NCBI GenBank assembly: GCA_026415395.1
Contig: JAOAHD010000001.1
Span: 62,001 to 126,000 of the forward strand
Length of the DNA stretch: 64,000 bases
Source: Candidatus Binatia bacterium
GTDB lineage: Bacteria > Desulfobacterota > Binatia > HRBIN30
Direction of reading: 5' to 3'
Made by a program: the position numbers and the translations under genes. A model generated the notes under the pieces. The model saw only the letters and a program-made list of their open reading frames with translations, did not search any database and was not told where the DNA came from. Below, in pieces: positions 37,446-49,031 of the stretch. The first letter of the stretch is position 1. Every line of letters begins with the position of its first letter.

Positions 37446-37862
37446 CCCTGCTCTCCCTCCAGTTCCGACCCGCGTCGTTCGCTCCGGGCGGCTCGATGGC
37501 GCCATTAGACCAACAGGCACCTCAGCCAGATGGTTGCGAAGAATCGATGAGCTGAGAGCTGTGACCAGCAGTTCATCGCTGCGGATCTTTTTCCTCGCGC
37601 GCTCGGCCTCCAGCCCCGAGAGCGGCTCGAACAACGCCGGTGGACGATCTCGAACCCTTCTTCGGCGCTGGCCGGCCGCCAGGAGGATTCCAAACGGCCC
37701 ACGACGTTGCGCGGCCGGTCCAGCGCCTCGCGGCCGCGGATGCCGCCCACCTCGACGTCCTCCGCCGCGGTGTGCGGCGAGCCCAGCGTATCCTACGCCG
37801 ACAGCGAGATCACCACGAGGCAATGGGCCGCCCTAGTGGCGGCGCCCTGTTCGGCCGCTAGC
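37446..37862. other. unassigned degenerate stretch
   Basis: Open frames on both strands are short and match nothing I know. The minus strand directly downstream of the hydrolase relic may hold another decayed gene, but I cannot name it. Confidence 0.4.
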
Positions 37863-38700
37863 TCATTCCCGTGCTCGCGGTAAGCGTGCAACCCATGGAA
37901 GCGACTCGAAGACCTCACGGATCAGCGCGTCGACACGCCCCAGCGATTCCCGCCCGGACAGGTGAGCCGCTCCCTCGAAGATCTGGAGGCACCTGGAATG
38001 TGGGCAGCCTCCGTCCGAACTTCATCGATGGGATAGATGCGATCACAGTCGCCGGAAATACCAAGCGTATGCGTGCGGACCAAGTGCAGCGACAAAGCAG
38101 GCTCAGGGCGATTGAACGCGGCACTCGCGGCGCATCGCCCGAAGCCGGTGCACTCGGCAGTGCGCATCGTGCATTGCACCCTCAGGTAGCGACCCGGAGC
38201 GGCGGCGCGCGCTTCAGGGCCGACCAGGTTGGAAAAGATCACGTTGGCCATGTGGCGCGGAGCGAGTGTCGCCACCGACCTATAGCCCATCCTGGCATTA
38301 AAGCGCTCGACGCCGCCCCACTCGTGGAATGGCGAGTCCATGAGGACGAGACCCACGAAGCGTTCCGGTTGGGCAATTGCGAGCCGCGTGGCAGCCATGC
38401 CAGCCCGCAAATTGCCAAAAACGATAACTCGGGGGCAGGCCAACAGCCCATCGGTTCCCCAGGGGTGGACGGCCGCAGCTTCCAGCGTGAACCGTACAGA
38501 TGGTGCGGGCGCCCTGCCACGCTGCGCGGGGTCGATCACCAGCACGGGGGATTGTGGGCGAACTCTTCAGCCTGCCGGCGGAGCGAGCTACCGTCCCAGA
38601 ACAGGCTTGAGCGCATCCACGACCGGCGAACCGGTGCCCGTTTCCTCTATGCAGAACAGGCAGAGCGATCGAGTCACATGCGCCACGGCGTAGAATCTTC
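37863..38700 (-). pseudogene. alpha/beta hydrolase relic
   Basis: Scattered pieces of one alpha/beta-hydrolase gene on the minus strand: near 38620 TGTGSPVVDALKPVLGR, then VLVIDPAQRGRAPAPSVRF, VIVFGNLRAGMAATRLAIAQ (nucleophile elbow, catalytic Ser replaced by Leu-Arg in the usual GNSxGG), PERFVGLVLMDSPFHEWGG, ISGDCDRIYPIDEVRTEA, and in another frame IFEGAAHLSGRESLGRVDAL with the catalytic His, ending at the TGA at 37863-37865. At least two frame changes and stops interrupt it. The intact middle piece spans 37922-38545. Boundaries are approximate. Confidence 0.6.
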
Positions 38701-38706
38701 CCTGTC

Positions 38707-38742
38707 GGGCTAACGCTAGCGCTCAGCGGCGGTCGTTAGCCC
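38707..38742. repeat. 9-bp inverted repeat at the 3' end of the nuclease gene
   Basis: GGGCTAACG (38707-38715) and CGTTAGCCC (38734-38742) pair perfectly around an 18-base loop; the nuclease stop codon lies inside. The arms contain the GTTAG/CTAAC pattern seen in integron recombination sites, but the structure is shorter than a normal attC and could simply end the transcript. Confidence 0.4.
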
Positions 38743-39666
38743 GTCCGCTGCAGCGCTTTGTTGGGCAGTGTCGGTTCGTGCGATCGCCAGCAACTTCTCC
38801 TCGAAGGTTCGCAGATTACAAACGGTCATTGAGAACAGCGATGAGAGCGCAGAGCAGCGATCATCAGACACATCCGTCAGTACCATCAAAGAATGATCGA
38901 AATCGAGGCCAAGAAGGCGAGCAAACTTGTAGTACTTAACCACGTGTTGCTGGTAATCACCGGACTTGCCTTCGATCCAGTAGACAGACGACCCTATCGC
39001 CGCGAGGATGTCTAGCTCGAAATCGTCACCGTTGGGTAAAGTGATCTGAGGATTGATGAGATACTCGAATGCCAAGTCTCCAGTGACTTCCGAGGCAACC
39101 TGAGCATACACCGCTTTGACCTTCTGGAGAATGAATCGCTCTAACCATTGCCCGCCGAAGAAGCGCTGCGCCCTCGGTAGAGTTGTGGTCTTGGCCTTGA
39201 TCAAGTAAATGGGTGAGCGGAAGTACTGGTACTGCTCAAGGAACGCAACCTCGTGAAGGCGCGTGCAAAACTGGCACGCGGAGCTGATCTCTTGTTGCGT
39301 GCGGTTCTTCAGGCTTTCGGTAATCGGCATTCCATTCTGCATGGCGCGTTTGATCTTGCCGAGAAGCCCCGAAAGAGCATCATAGCGCTCTCCGAGATAT
39401 AGCGACAGGCTATCGATCACGTGGTCGGCTGGGTCATCGGCAGGCTTCGCTTTGATCCGGATTCCCCTGGAGTTAAGAAAGGATTCCAGAATTGAGAGAG
39501 ACCGGGGCCTGGAGTTCCGAGCCGAGGCATCTGCGCTGTTCTCCTCCGCGTCGGCACGACTGTGAGAGCCCTGGGCGAACGCTCCACGGTGACCTGGCTG
39601 CCCGGCTAGTCGCTCCAGTGCAACCGCAATCCGCTCAAGCAAGGCCTCGATCTTGGCGCTGTTCAT
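38716..39666 (-). CDS. predicted PD-(D/E)XK nuclease, DUF1887/Card1-like C-terminal domain
   Basis: 316 residues. A short coiled coil (1-25) and a Ser/Asp-rich linker precede a helical middle region with a Cys pair (SSACQFCTRLHE). From about residue 170 the pattern GGQWLERFILQKVKAVY, then ITLPNGDDFELDILAAIGSS and VYWIEGKSGDYQQHVVKYYK, matches the restriction-endonuclease core of DUF1887/Card1/Can2 proteins (Glu-x-Asp, Glu-x-Lys). There is no recognisable CARF domain and no CRISPR array in the window. Base composition is clearly less GC-rich than its neighbours, and it lies between two palindromic sites beside an integron-integrase relic, suggesting recent acquisition. Target and trigger are unknown; a DNA/RNA-cleaving defence role is inference. 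Confidence 0.7.
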   Translation of the reverse strand: MNSAKIEALLERIAVALERLAGQPGHRGAFAQGSHSRADAEENSADASARNSRPRSLSILESFLNSRGIRIKAKPADDPADHVIDSLSLYLGERYDALSGLLGKIKRAMQNGMPITESLKNRTQQEISSACQFCTRLHEVAFLEQYQYFRSPIYLIKAKTTTLPRAQRFFGGQWLERFILQKVKAVYAQVASEVTGDLAFEYLINPQITLPNGDDFELDILAAIGSSVYWIEGKSGDYQQHVVKYYKFARLLGLDFDHSLMVLTDVSDDRCSALSSLFSMTVCNLRTFEEKLLAIARTDTAQQSAAADGLTTAAER

Positions 39667-39693
39667 CGTTCAATCTGCCCAATTATTGTTTCC

Positions 39694-39755
39694 GTTTAAC
39701 ACCTCGAGGCCGCTCGCTGACGGCCTGAAACACCAGGGTGCGTTCGCAGTTAGGT
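39694..39755 (-). repeat. attC-like integron recombination site (candidate)
   Basis: Read on the minus strand the 62-base segment begins ACCTAAC (RYYYAAC) at 39755-39749 and ends GTTAAAC (GTTRRRY) at 39700-39694, the two outer core boxes of attC sites, with an inner stem AGGCC/GGCCT. It lies 27 bases before the nuclease ATG, the position expected of the preceding site in a gene cassette, and directly after the end of the integron-integrase relic. Pairing of the inner L boxes is only partial, so this is tentative. Confidence 0.4.
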
Positions 39756-39844
39756 TTTGTGCCGGCACTGATCTCAAGCTGTTTCTCCGGTTTCTTCGGG
39801 GTGCGATAAGGTGCTCGTATAATACGCCATTGCTCGCCTCTTAC

Positions 39845-40625
39845 AACCTGTCGGCCTGACTGTGAACACCCCCGCCCCGATTCAAATCGTGAGTATACTT
39901 CGTCGTTGTTTTCACATCCTTATCCCCCAAACAACCCCTGCACGGTACGGATGTCATACCCATCGGCCAGAAGGAGCGTGGCCAAGGAAGGTATGGAAGG
40001 TAGCTCGCTTGGTCAGCTTGGCGTCCCTGACCGCTCGCGCCACGGCCCTCTGCACGACGGATTGATGCACACGATGCCGCACTTGTCGTCCGGTCTCGGG
40101 GTTGATCCAGCGGCGCTCCTGCGGAAAGACCCGCTGCCAGCGCCAGTCAGTTGGGGCGTCGGGATATTTGCGATTCAGGGCGTCAGGCATCGGGACGCAG
40201 CCCCAGCCGTCACGCAGGTCCTTTTCATGGATCGCTTTGACTTTTCGCGGATCGTTCTAGGCCTCTGTTTTCGGTAATTCGGGCAGCATCGTCACGTCGC
40301 TTTCGCGCCCTTGTCATCCCGAACCGTGATTTCGTCTCGGGCGAAGTCAATGTCACGAACGCGCAGCCGTAGGTGTCGCATCAGCCGCAACCCCGCGCCA
40401 TACACAAGCGAACCCATCAGCCACTTGTCGCGCAGGGGATGGCGCGAACCGGCTTGACCTGTTCGCGCGTCAACGCGACGGGCACTTGATCTGCTTTCTG
40501 CTGCGGATCATGTGGCCGAGGTCGCCGACCTCGCGGCCGAGCACACGGCGGTAGAGGAAGAGCAAGGCCGAGAGAGCATGATTCTGCTTCGAGGTGCCAG
40601 CTCGTTCCTTGAGAGCTGTTCTATC
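39845..40625 (-). pseudogene. integron-integrase-type tyrosine recombinase relic
   Basis: Decayed IntI-like gene read leftwards. Recognisable in order: ALSALLFLYRRVLGREVGDL (core-binding domain, near 40550), pieces around the first catalytic Arg, [62 protein letters not shown] (the integron-specific patch region), KLTKRATFHTF (second His box, then broken), ADGYDIRTVQGLFGG, and DVKTTTKYTHDLNRGGG with the nucleophile Tyr context. At least four frame changes and stops occur. The longest open piece is 39954-40190. It identifies a former integron at this locus; edges are approximate. Confidence 0.72.
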
Positions 40626-40732
40626 GCGTGAGGGTGGACGTGGGCGTCCTTGCTGGGTCTCCCCAGGTCATGAACCATGAAAGATCTGGCAAGGCCCCTC
40701 TCTCCGGCGGGCGAACCCTTCTGGCCCCGGGC

Positions 40733-41362
40733 TCACTCCTCCTCGAAGCCATGGCTCGTGAAGCGAAGGGTGCGGCTGTTTTCCGTCACCACCCGAACGA
40801 GCTGCTGCGGCGAGCCGTCGGGAAGCGTGGCCGAAATCTCGAGAACCACCTTCGCTCGAGCGCCCACCTGTGCCACCAGATGCGCGATCACCTCGTCGGC
40901 GATGCGGCTGGCGTCGCGACCCACGCGGGCCGGATCGAGCTCGATGGTGCCATGGAAGCGGCGCGGGCGGGGCGCTGCGGGAGCCGCGCCGCCGGCGGGC
41001 GTGACGGTGGTGCCCTGCGCCGGTGTGGCCTCGCCGTGCGTTTTCTGCGACATCTCGCCGGCTGGTCCCAATCTTGCCCTGGAGCTCTCCGCCTCGAGCT
41101 GTCGCTGAGCCACGTCCGGCTTGACCAGAAGCCCCGCGCTTTCCGTACCCAGCACCACGTGCTGGCCGCCGCGAAGACCCCGGTACCTGCCCGCCGTCGC
41201 GTCGAAGCTCTCCGCATACGCGAACGTCTCCATCCGCCAGGTGAGCAACGCCACACCGTCGGGCGCGGCCTGAAGCACCACCTCTGGGTCACGAAGCCGC
41301 GGCAGGTAGAGGTAGCGGGCGAAGTCCTCCGCCGGGAGACCGGGCGGCCGGGGGCGAGAGGC
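40733..41362 (-). pseudogene. C-terminal fragment of a DUF499-type ATP-binding protein
   Basis: The frame LPAEDFARYLYLPRLRDPEV (near 41330), LLTWRMETFAYAESFD, GRYRGLRGGQHVVL and the end LVRVVTENSRTLRFTSHGFE corresponds to the last 200 or so residues of DUF499 proteins, large ATPases that occur with DUF1156 methylases and helicases in defence islands. The ATPase core and everything upstream are missing; the fragment abuts the stop codon of the S24 segment. There is no start of its own that fits, so it is presumably silent. The family assignment is from memory of the C-terminal signature. Confidence 0.6.
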
Positions 41363-44135
<2,773 letters not shown>

Positions 44136-44601
44136 ACGTTAGCTCCGGCCGCTCGCAACGTCTGCTTCACACGATTTGTGATCCGCGCGAAGCCCGCCAG
44201 TGCTCGGCACTCTCTGCGCGGGGTTCGTTGGTCAAAACACTAAAAAAACCCACTCCAAACACGCACGCAACCTGCTCCCAAAAACCTTTCACCACAAAAA
44301 AAAGATCCCCGTGCAAGCGCCTTCTACCCTCAGACGGGCCGCAGAGAGTATTCTGAGCATGCTATCTCCCCGAGTCGTCGTGGCGGCGGTGAAATGCTTC
44401 CGGCCCTCACTCCCCAAGGACAGCGGGAGAAAGCTCGTTCGAGGTACAAATAAGCATCCGCCGCAGACACCGCGCAGTGGAACCAAGGAGTCTCACGAAT
44501 CCCCCTGCTAGCTGTCTCGGTGCCTCCTTCACCTTAAGCAACCTCCCGAGGCTTCCCATGCGCCGAGGAATGTGTAAGCGAGCAACAAAAAGGAGGCACG
44601 T
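44136..44601. other. intergenic region between hsdR remnant and helicase gene
   Basis: No gene recognised. The middle (about 44230-44310) is unusually A-rich on the plus strand (AAAAAAACCC, CACAAAAAAAAGATC), unlike the surroundings, and may mark the truncation scar of hsdR and the promoter of the downstream helicase gene. Confidence 0.45.
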
Positions 44602-46725
44602 GTGTCATTGTCGGAAATCGAGCTTAATGCTGGGCAAAAGGACTTTTGTTCTTTTCCCGAGGGGACTATCCGACTCCTTGCGCCCGCAGGCTGCGGCAAG
44701 ACGTACTCGCTGCTTTATCGCTGCAAAGCCCTCAGTGAGGCAGCCAAGAGCTCGCGCCTGCGCTTTCTCGTATTCACCTTCACCCGCGCGGCGCGCGATG
44801 AACTGCGCGATCGGCTAAACAAAACAACCACCTTTGCGTCGGTGGCGCCGTTCGTCACCATTACTACGCTCAACTCGTGGGGCTTCCGGATCATCAAACA
44901 GCGCGTCTCTCACCCGCGTCTCGTTACCAAGCGAAACGATCGTTTCTTTTGCATCAACAACGTGCTGCGTCGGGTGTGGAGCAATCACGCACGACTCAAG
45001 CTCCTGCTCGAAGACGGCCGCCGCATCGGCCAGGTCGCCACGGAGATCTGGGAGCTCATGCAGTTTCTCAAGTCGATGGGCTTGCGGCACGACCGTCTGC
45101 CCGAAGCCAAGCACTTCGCCGAGGAGTTGCGCGCACTCCAGTCGTGCCAACTCGGCAATCAAATCCGGGCGTTCTTCCGCCGCCTAGAGGATCTCGAATT
45201 AATTTCTTCCGACCCGCCATCGATCGAGGAGGCATACGAGCACTTCGTGGTCTTTTGGACGCAAGCGACGCACGAGCTCGGTCAAGCCGCACTGTTCTCG
45301 CTCGAGGACCAGAAGTACTGGGCGCGCATTTTCCTGGAAGACGACATCGCAGCCGGACGAAAGCCCACCGGCCAAGCGCGCTACGACCACATCCTGGTCG
45401 ATGAGTTCCAAGACATCAATCCACTCGACCTTGCCCTTCTGCGCGCGCTTGCACAAATCCATGATGCTCCGCTCACGATTGTCGGCGATGACGACCAGGC
45501 AATTTACGAATGGCGTGGAGCCACGCCGGAATTCATTTTAAATCCGGAACGGCACCTTGGAGCCCAGTACACCACCTGCATTCTGGACCGGAACTACCGC
45601 TCCCCCCGCAACATCGTGGAAATGTCGTTGAAGCTCATCGCCCACAATCGGCGGCGGGTGCCGAAAAACGTGGTCCCCGTACGGCGCGAACACGCCGAAG
45701 TGCAGGTACTTCGCCACCCCTTAATTGCCGACGCAGTCGATGCGACGGTCGATCTCGTCAAGCAGTTACTGCGCCGGCCAGATCAACCTACGATTGCGCT
45801 CATCGGCCGCAAACGAAGCCAGATCATTCCCTACCAAATTGTCTTTGCGGGCGAAGAGATTCCCTTTTACGCTGCCGAAGATCTGCACGTGCTGCTCAGC
45901 GAAGCCTTTCAAGAGCTTCGCACCATTTTGGCCATCCGCGGTCGTCAGTCGATGGGTCCATACATGGACATCGATCCGATCAGCGACCTCCTGCGTTTGT
46001 GCGACAAGATCAAGCGTTATCCTCTCTCCAAGAAAGACCGCGAGGCGCTCCGCACCTACCTCTACAAGCAAAACGTGGCTGATTTGCGCGAAGCGGCTAA
46101 AGCGTTGGAACGATACCAAGGCCCATTAAAGGGCACTAACGAAGGCGGACGCATGAGCGCTGCCTTTGCTCAAGCAATCCTGCAACTTCTGGAGGCCAAG
46201 ACGGTAGCGCAAGCCATTGGCACCATCAGCGATCACTTCGAAGGACTGCACAAGGATTATGGCAAATCGCTCGACGACATTTTTTACGCGGACCCGCCGT
46301 TCCTTTATCTGGCAGAATTCGCCGAACGCTATGGAACCGATTATGACCGTTTTTACCGCGATCTCGATCGCGCCATGAAGACGCTGGCGCGGGTGGTGCC
46401 CGACGAGGAATCGTTAACCGACGAGAACGAGGACGGCGTCGTACCCAAAGAGCGTCTCCATTTGATGACCGCCCTGCGCGCCAAGGGCAAAGAATTCGAT
46501 GCGGTCATCGTGCTCGACGCCAATGCTGGTATCTGGCCCAGCCGCTTTGCCAAAGAGGAGAACGATCTCGAACAGGAACGCCGCTTATTTTACGTGGCGG
46601 TGACGCGTGCACGGAAGTTTCTCTACTTCGTGTTGAGCGACGCTTTCCTCGACGAGGTTCACCAACCAACCCCCTACTTGGCCGAAATGGGAATCGAGGT
46701 TCCCCCGGTCCAACGGTTGCTCTAG
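44602..46725 (+). CDS. UvrD/Rep-family superfamily 1 DNA helicase
   Basis: 707 residues. Motif I APAGCGKTYSLL (residues 27-38), motif Ia VFTFTRAARDELRDRL, motif II HILVDEFQDINPLDLALL, motif III TIVGDDDQAIYEWRGATPE, motif IV CILDRNYRSP, motif V MTALRAKGKEFDAVIVLDA and motif VI ERRLFYVAVTRARKFLYF are all present, so it should be an active 3'-5' helicase. No nuclease or PLD domain is fused. The GTG at 44602 follows AGGAGG. It borders the decayed restriction remnants; whether it belongs to that defence locus or to housekeeping repair is open. Confidence 0.92.
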   Translation: MSLSEIELNAGQKDFCSFPEGTIRLLAPAGCGKTYSLLYRCKALSEAAKSSRLRFLVFTFTRAARDELRDRLNKTTTFASVAPFVTITTLNSWGFRIIKQRVSHPRLVTKRNDRFFCINNVLRRVWSNHARLKLLLEDGRRIGQVATEIWELMQFLKSMGLRHDRLPEAKHFAEELRALQSCQLGNQIRAFFRRLEDLELISSDPPSIEEAYEHFVVFWTQATHELGQAALFSLEDQKYWARIFLEDDIAAGRKPTGQARYDHILVDEFQDINPLDLALLRALAQIHDAPLTIVGDDDQAIYEWRGATPEFILNPERHLGAQYTTCILDRNYRSPRNIVEMSLKLIAHNRRRVPKNVVPVRREHAEVQVLRHPLIADAVDATVDLVKQLLRRPDQPTIALIGRKRSQIIPYQIVFAGEEIPFYAAEDLHVLLSEAFQELRTILAIRGRQSMGPYMDIDPISDLLRLCDKIKRYPLSKKDREALRTYLYKQNVADLREAAKALERYQGPLKGTNEGGRMSAAFAQAILQLLEAKTVAQAIGTISDHFEGLHKDYGKSLDDIFYADPPFLYLAEFAERYGTDYDRFYRDLDRAMKTLARVVPDEESLTDENEDGVVPKERLHLMTALRAKGKEFDAVIVLDANAGIWPSRFAKEENDLEQERRLFYVAVTRARKFLYFVLSDAFLDEVHQPTPYLAEMGIEVPPVQRLL

Positions 46726-47078
46726 CGGTCCCCGGTACCGTGCTGCTCGACCGGCGCTTGCTCCTAGTACACGCATGACCCGTGTGGCCTGCGCGATGGA
46801 ATGGCCGACAGCAGAAGGATTTGCTGACCCACGCAGCATTGATTACCACGGCACGCGTGGTCCCCGAGGACGCGCACATGCAGGAACGAACACATACCCG
46901 CCAGCGTAACAATCGGGAATGTACGGACTTGCTGCCCGGGCTGCTGTGACGGCAAACTACGAGCGCCGGGCAGTCGGCACTTTGTGTGCAGCCGCTCTGG
47001 TTGCACCGCTCTGTGGCCCAACAAGGCCATTGACGTAGCGCTGCGCTCAGTTCACAAACAGCTCGATTCGGTCGAGCG
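46726..47078. other. intergenic region between helicase and hydrolase genes
   Basis: Nothing recognised. A minus-strand open frame across 46505-47089 has no domain and overlaps the helicase end. Confidence 0.45.
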
Positions 47079-47990
47079 ATGTCGCGCATCAGCGTTCAAC
47101 GGGTGGAGTTCGTCGGGTTCCGTGGCGTACGCTTGCGCGGCGAATCCTGGGGTTCGCCGTCGGCAGCGCCGGTGTTGTTTCTTGCCGGAGGCGGGCAAAC
47201 CCGGCACGCCTGGGGCGACACAGCCGCGCAGGTGGCTGCACGTGGCTGGCGCGCGATTACGCTCGATCTCCGCGGCCACGGGGAGAGCGACTGGGCGGAG
47301 GACGCGGATTACAGCATAGAAAGCTTCGTGCAGGATTTGCATGCAGTCGTGCAGTCGTTGGGTCAGTCGCCAGTGCTCGTTGGCGCGTCGCTGGGTGGCA
47401 TCACCGGCTTGCTGTTAGCTGGTGAGCGCAATCCGCAAGCGTTCTCCGGGCTCGTGTTGGTGGACATCGCCCCGCGCATGGAGCCAGATGGCGTGCAGCG
47501 CATTGTCGATTTCATGCGCCGCCATCTGGATGGATTTGCCTCGCTCGAAGAGGCTGCGGATGCCGTCGCCTCTTACCTGCCGCACCGCCCACGGCCGAAA
47601 GACCTCTCGGGTCTGGAGAAGAATCTCCGCCGCGACCCCTCAGGGCGCTACCGCTGGCATTGGGATCCCGAGTTCGTCCTCGGACCAAAACGGCCGGATG
47701 CCTCGCGGCAACCAAAGCGACTGCTCGCTGCTGCTCGGCGCCTAACCATTCCTACGTTACTTGTGCGCGGGCGCATGAGCGATGTCATCAGTTACGACAG
47801 CGTACGGGAATTCTTGGAGGCTGTGCCTCACGCGCGGTATGTGGACGTCGAGCAGGCTGGCCATATGATCGCTGGCGACCGCAACGACGTGTTTTCCGCT
47901 GCCGTCATCGACTTCCTCGACAACGGCCTGCAACCTCCGCCGCGCTCAGGCAACACTTTCGGCACCGATACGGAGTCACCTCGAGGGTGA
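47079..47990 (+). CDS. alpha/beta-fold hydrolase
   Basis: 303 residues, complete: oxyanion region LFLAGGGQTRHAWGDTA, ITLDLRGHGESDWAED, nucleophile elbow VLVGASLGGITGLLL (Ser), a cap segment, TLLVRGRMSDVISYDSVREF with the acid, and VDVEQAGHMIAGDRNDVFSA with the catalytic His. The family contains esterases, epoxide hydrolases, C-C hydrolases and haloperoxidase-like enzymes; the sequence does not choose between them. No signal peptide, so cytoplasmic. It stands alone, convergent with the lipoprotein gene downstream. Confidence 0.88.
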   Translation: MSRISVQRVEFVGFRGVRLRGESWGSPSAAPVLFLAGGGQTRHAWGDTAAQVAARGWRAITLDLRGHGESDWAEDADYSIESFVQDLHAVVQSLGQSPVLVGASLGGITGLLLAGERNPQAFSGLVLVDIAPRMEPDGVQRIVDFMRRHLDGFASLEEAADAVASYLPHRPRPKDLSGLEKNLRRDPSGRYRWHWDPEFVLGPKRPDASRQPKRLLAAARRLTIPTLLVRGRMSDVISYDSVREFLEAVPHARYVDVEQAGHMIAGDRNDVFSAAVIDFLDNGLQPPPRSGNTFGTDTESPRG

Positions 47991-48197
47991 AAGCCGGTCG
48001 GCCACGACACACCGAGGCGGAACGGCATCAGTCCACCACCATCTGCAGCGCCGCCCAATATCAAAGCTGCAACCGCCGCGGGTTCAGTGCCCGCCCTATC
48101 CGCCCACCAAGGCAGCAATTGTGCAACAGGAAGCTAACGGGTGCGGAACAAGTCGGTCCGCCTTCACATCATGCCGCACGAGAGTGTCGGACGAGCA

Positions 48198-48977
48198 TTA
48201 GGATCCGTGAATCGGCAGGGATAATTCGAGTTTTTCCCCTCCGCGGCGCACCACCAACCGCACCTGCGCGCGGCCCTTGGCGCGATCCATGGCGGCAGAA
48301 AATTCATCCACGTTGCGGATCGCGGCGCCATCGATGGCCACAATCTGGTCTCCACTTTTCAACCCTGTTTCTCTTTCCGCGGCGGTGACAATGACCCCAA
48401 CGCCACTCTCCAAGCCAAAAAACTGGGCCAGTTCAGCGTCGAGGTTTTGGACCGTGATCCCGGCGCGGATGCGCAGCTGCGGCTCTCCGCGTTCTGGGAC
48501 CCCGGCTTTGCCTTGTTCTTCCATGAGCGAACGGGCAACGTAGATCGGTTTCTCACAGCGGATGGCGAGAGCGATGGCATCACTCGGCCGGCTGTCCACC
48601 TTCACCGCGCCCCGCTTTCCAGTCATGTGGATTTCCGCGAAATACACCCCCTCTTTGAGCGAAGTCACGACCACTTTTTCCACTTCCGCGCCCGATTCCT
48701 GTAGCAGCCGTTGCAACAAATCGTGCGTAAGCGGGCGAGGCGGCGTCATACCCTCGAGCTTCATCGCAATCGCCTGCGCCTCGCTCGGGCCGATCCAAAT
48801 CGGGAGTTGACGCGTGCCCCCCTTTTCCACCAGCACGACAACGGGCGACTGGCTGGAAACATCGAACGCCACACCTTTCACTTGCACGAGCACTTCTGCC
48901 GGTTGCTTCTCCTTACACCCCGCCACGAGGAGGAGGGCGCAAACCCACGGTGTCAGTAACGACCAACGCCGATTCAT
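48198..48977 (-). CDS. lipoprotein with bifunctional-nuclease (BFN/DUF151) domain and PDZ domain
   Basis: 259 residues. The signal ends in the lipobox LLVAGC (Cys21). Residues about 28-155 are a BFN/DUF151 domain: VKGVAFDVSSQSPVVVL, LPIWIGPSEAQAIAMKLEG, RPLTHDLLQRLLQESGAEVE and VDSRPSDAIALAIRCEKPIY. Residues about 175-255 form a PDZ domain: FFGLESGVGVIVTAAERETG, LKSGDQIVAIDGAAIRNVDE. BFN proteins are usually cytoplasmic; a lipid-anchored, PDZ-tailed version would act outside the inner membrane, so nuclease activity there is doubtful and a scaffold or ligand-binding role is possible. Confidence 0.85.
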   Translation of the reverse strand: MNRRWSLLTPWVCALLLVAGCKEKQPAEVLVQVKGVAFDVSSQSPVVVLVEKGGTRQLPIWIGPSEAQAIAMKLEGMTPPRPLTHDLLQRLLQESGAEVEKVVVTSLKEGVYFAEIHMTGKRGAVKVDSRPSDAIALAIRCEKPIYVARSLMEEQGKAGVPERGEPQLRIRAGITVQNLDAELAQFFGLESGVGVIVTAAERETGLKSGDQIVAIDGAAIRNVDEFSAAMDRAKGRAQVRLVVRRGGEKLELSLPIHGS

Positions 48978-49031
48978 AGCGTCACAAGCGCATTCATCTT
49001 ACTCGCCGCAAGCGTGCGAAGGCAACGCATT

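Noticed and set aside
36930-37823. 297-codon minus-strand frame opposite the PiT relic
   Set aside because: Antisense to recognisable transporter sequence and without family features; the part beyond 37446 also matches nothing known.
46505-47089. 194-codon minus-strand frame across the helicase end
   Set aside because: It is mostly antisense to the helicase and contains no recognisable motif.
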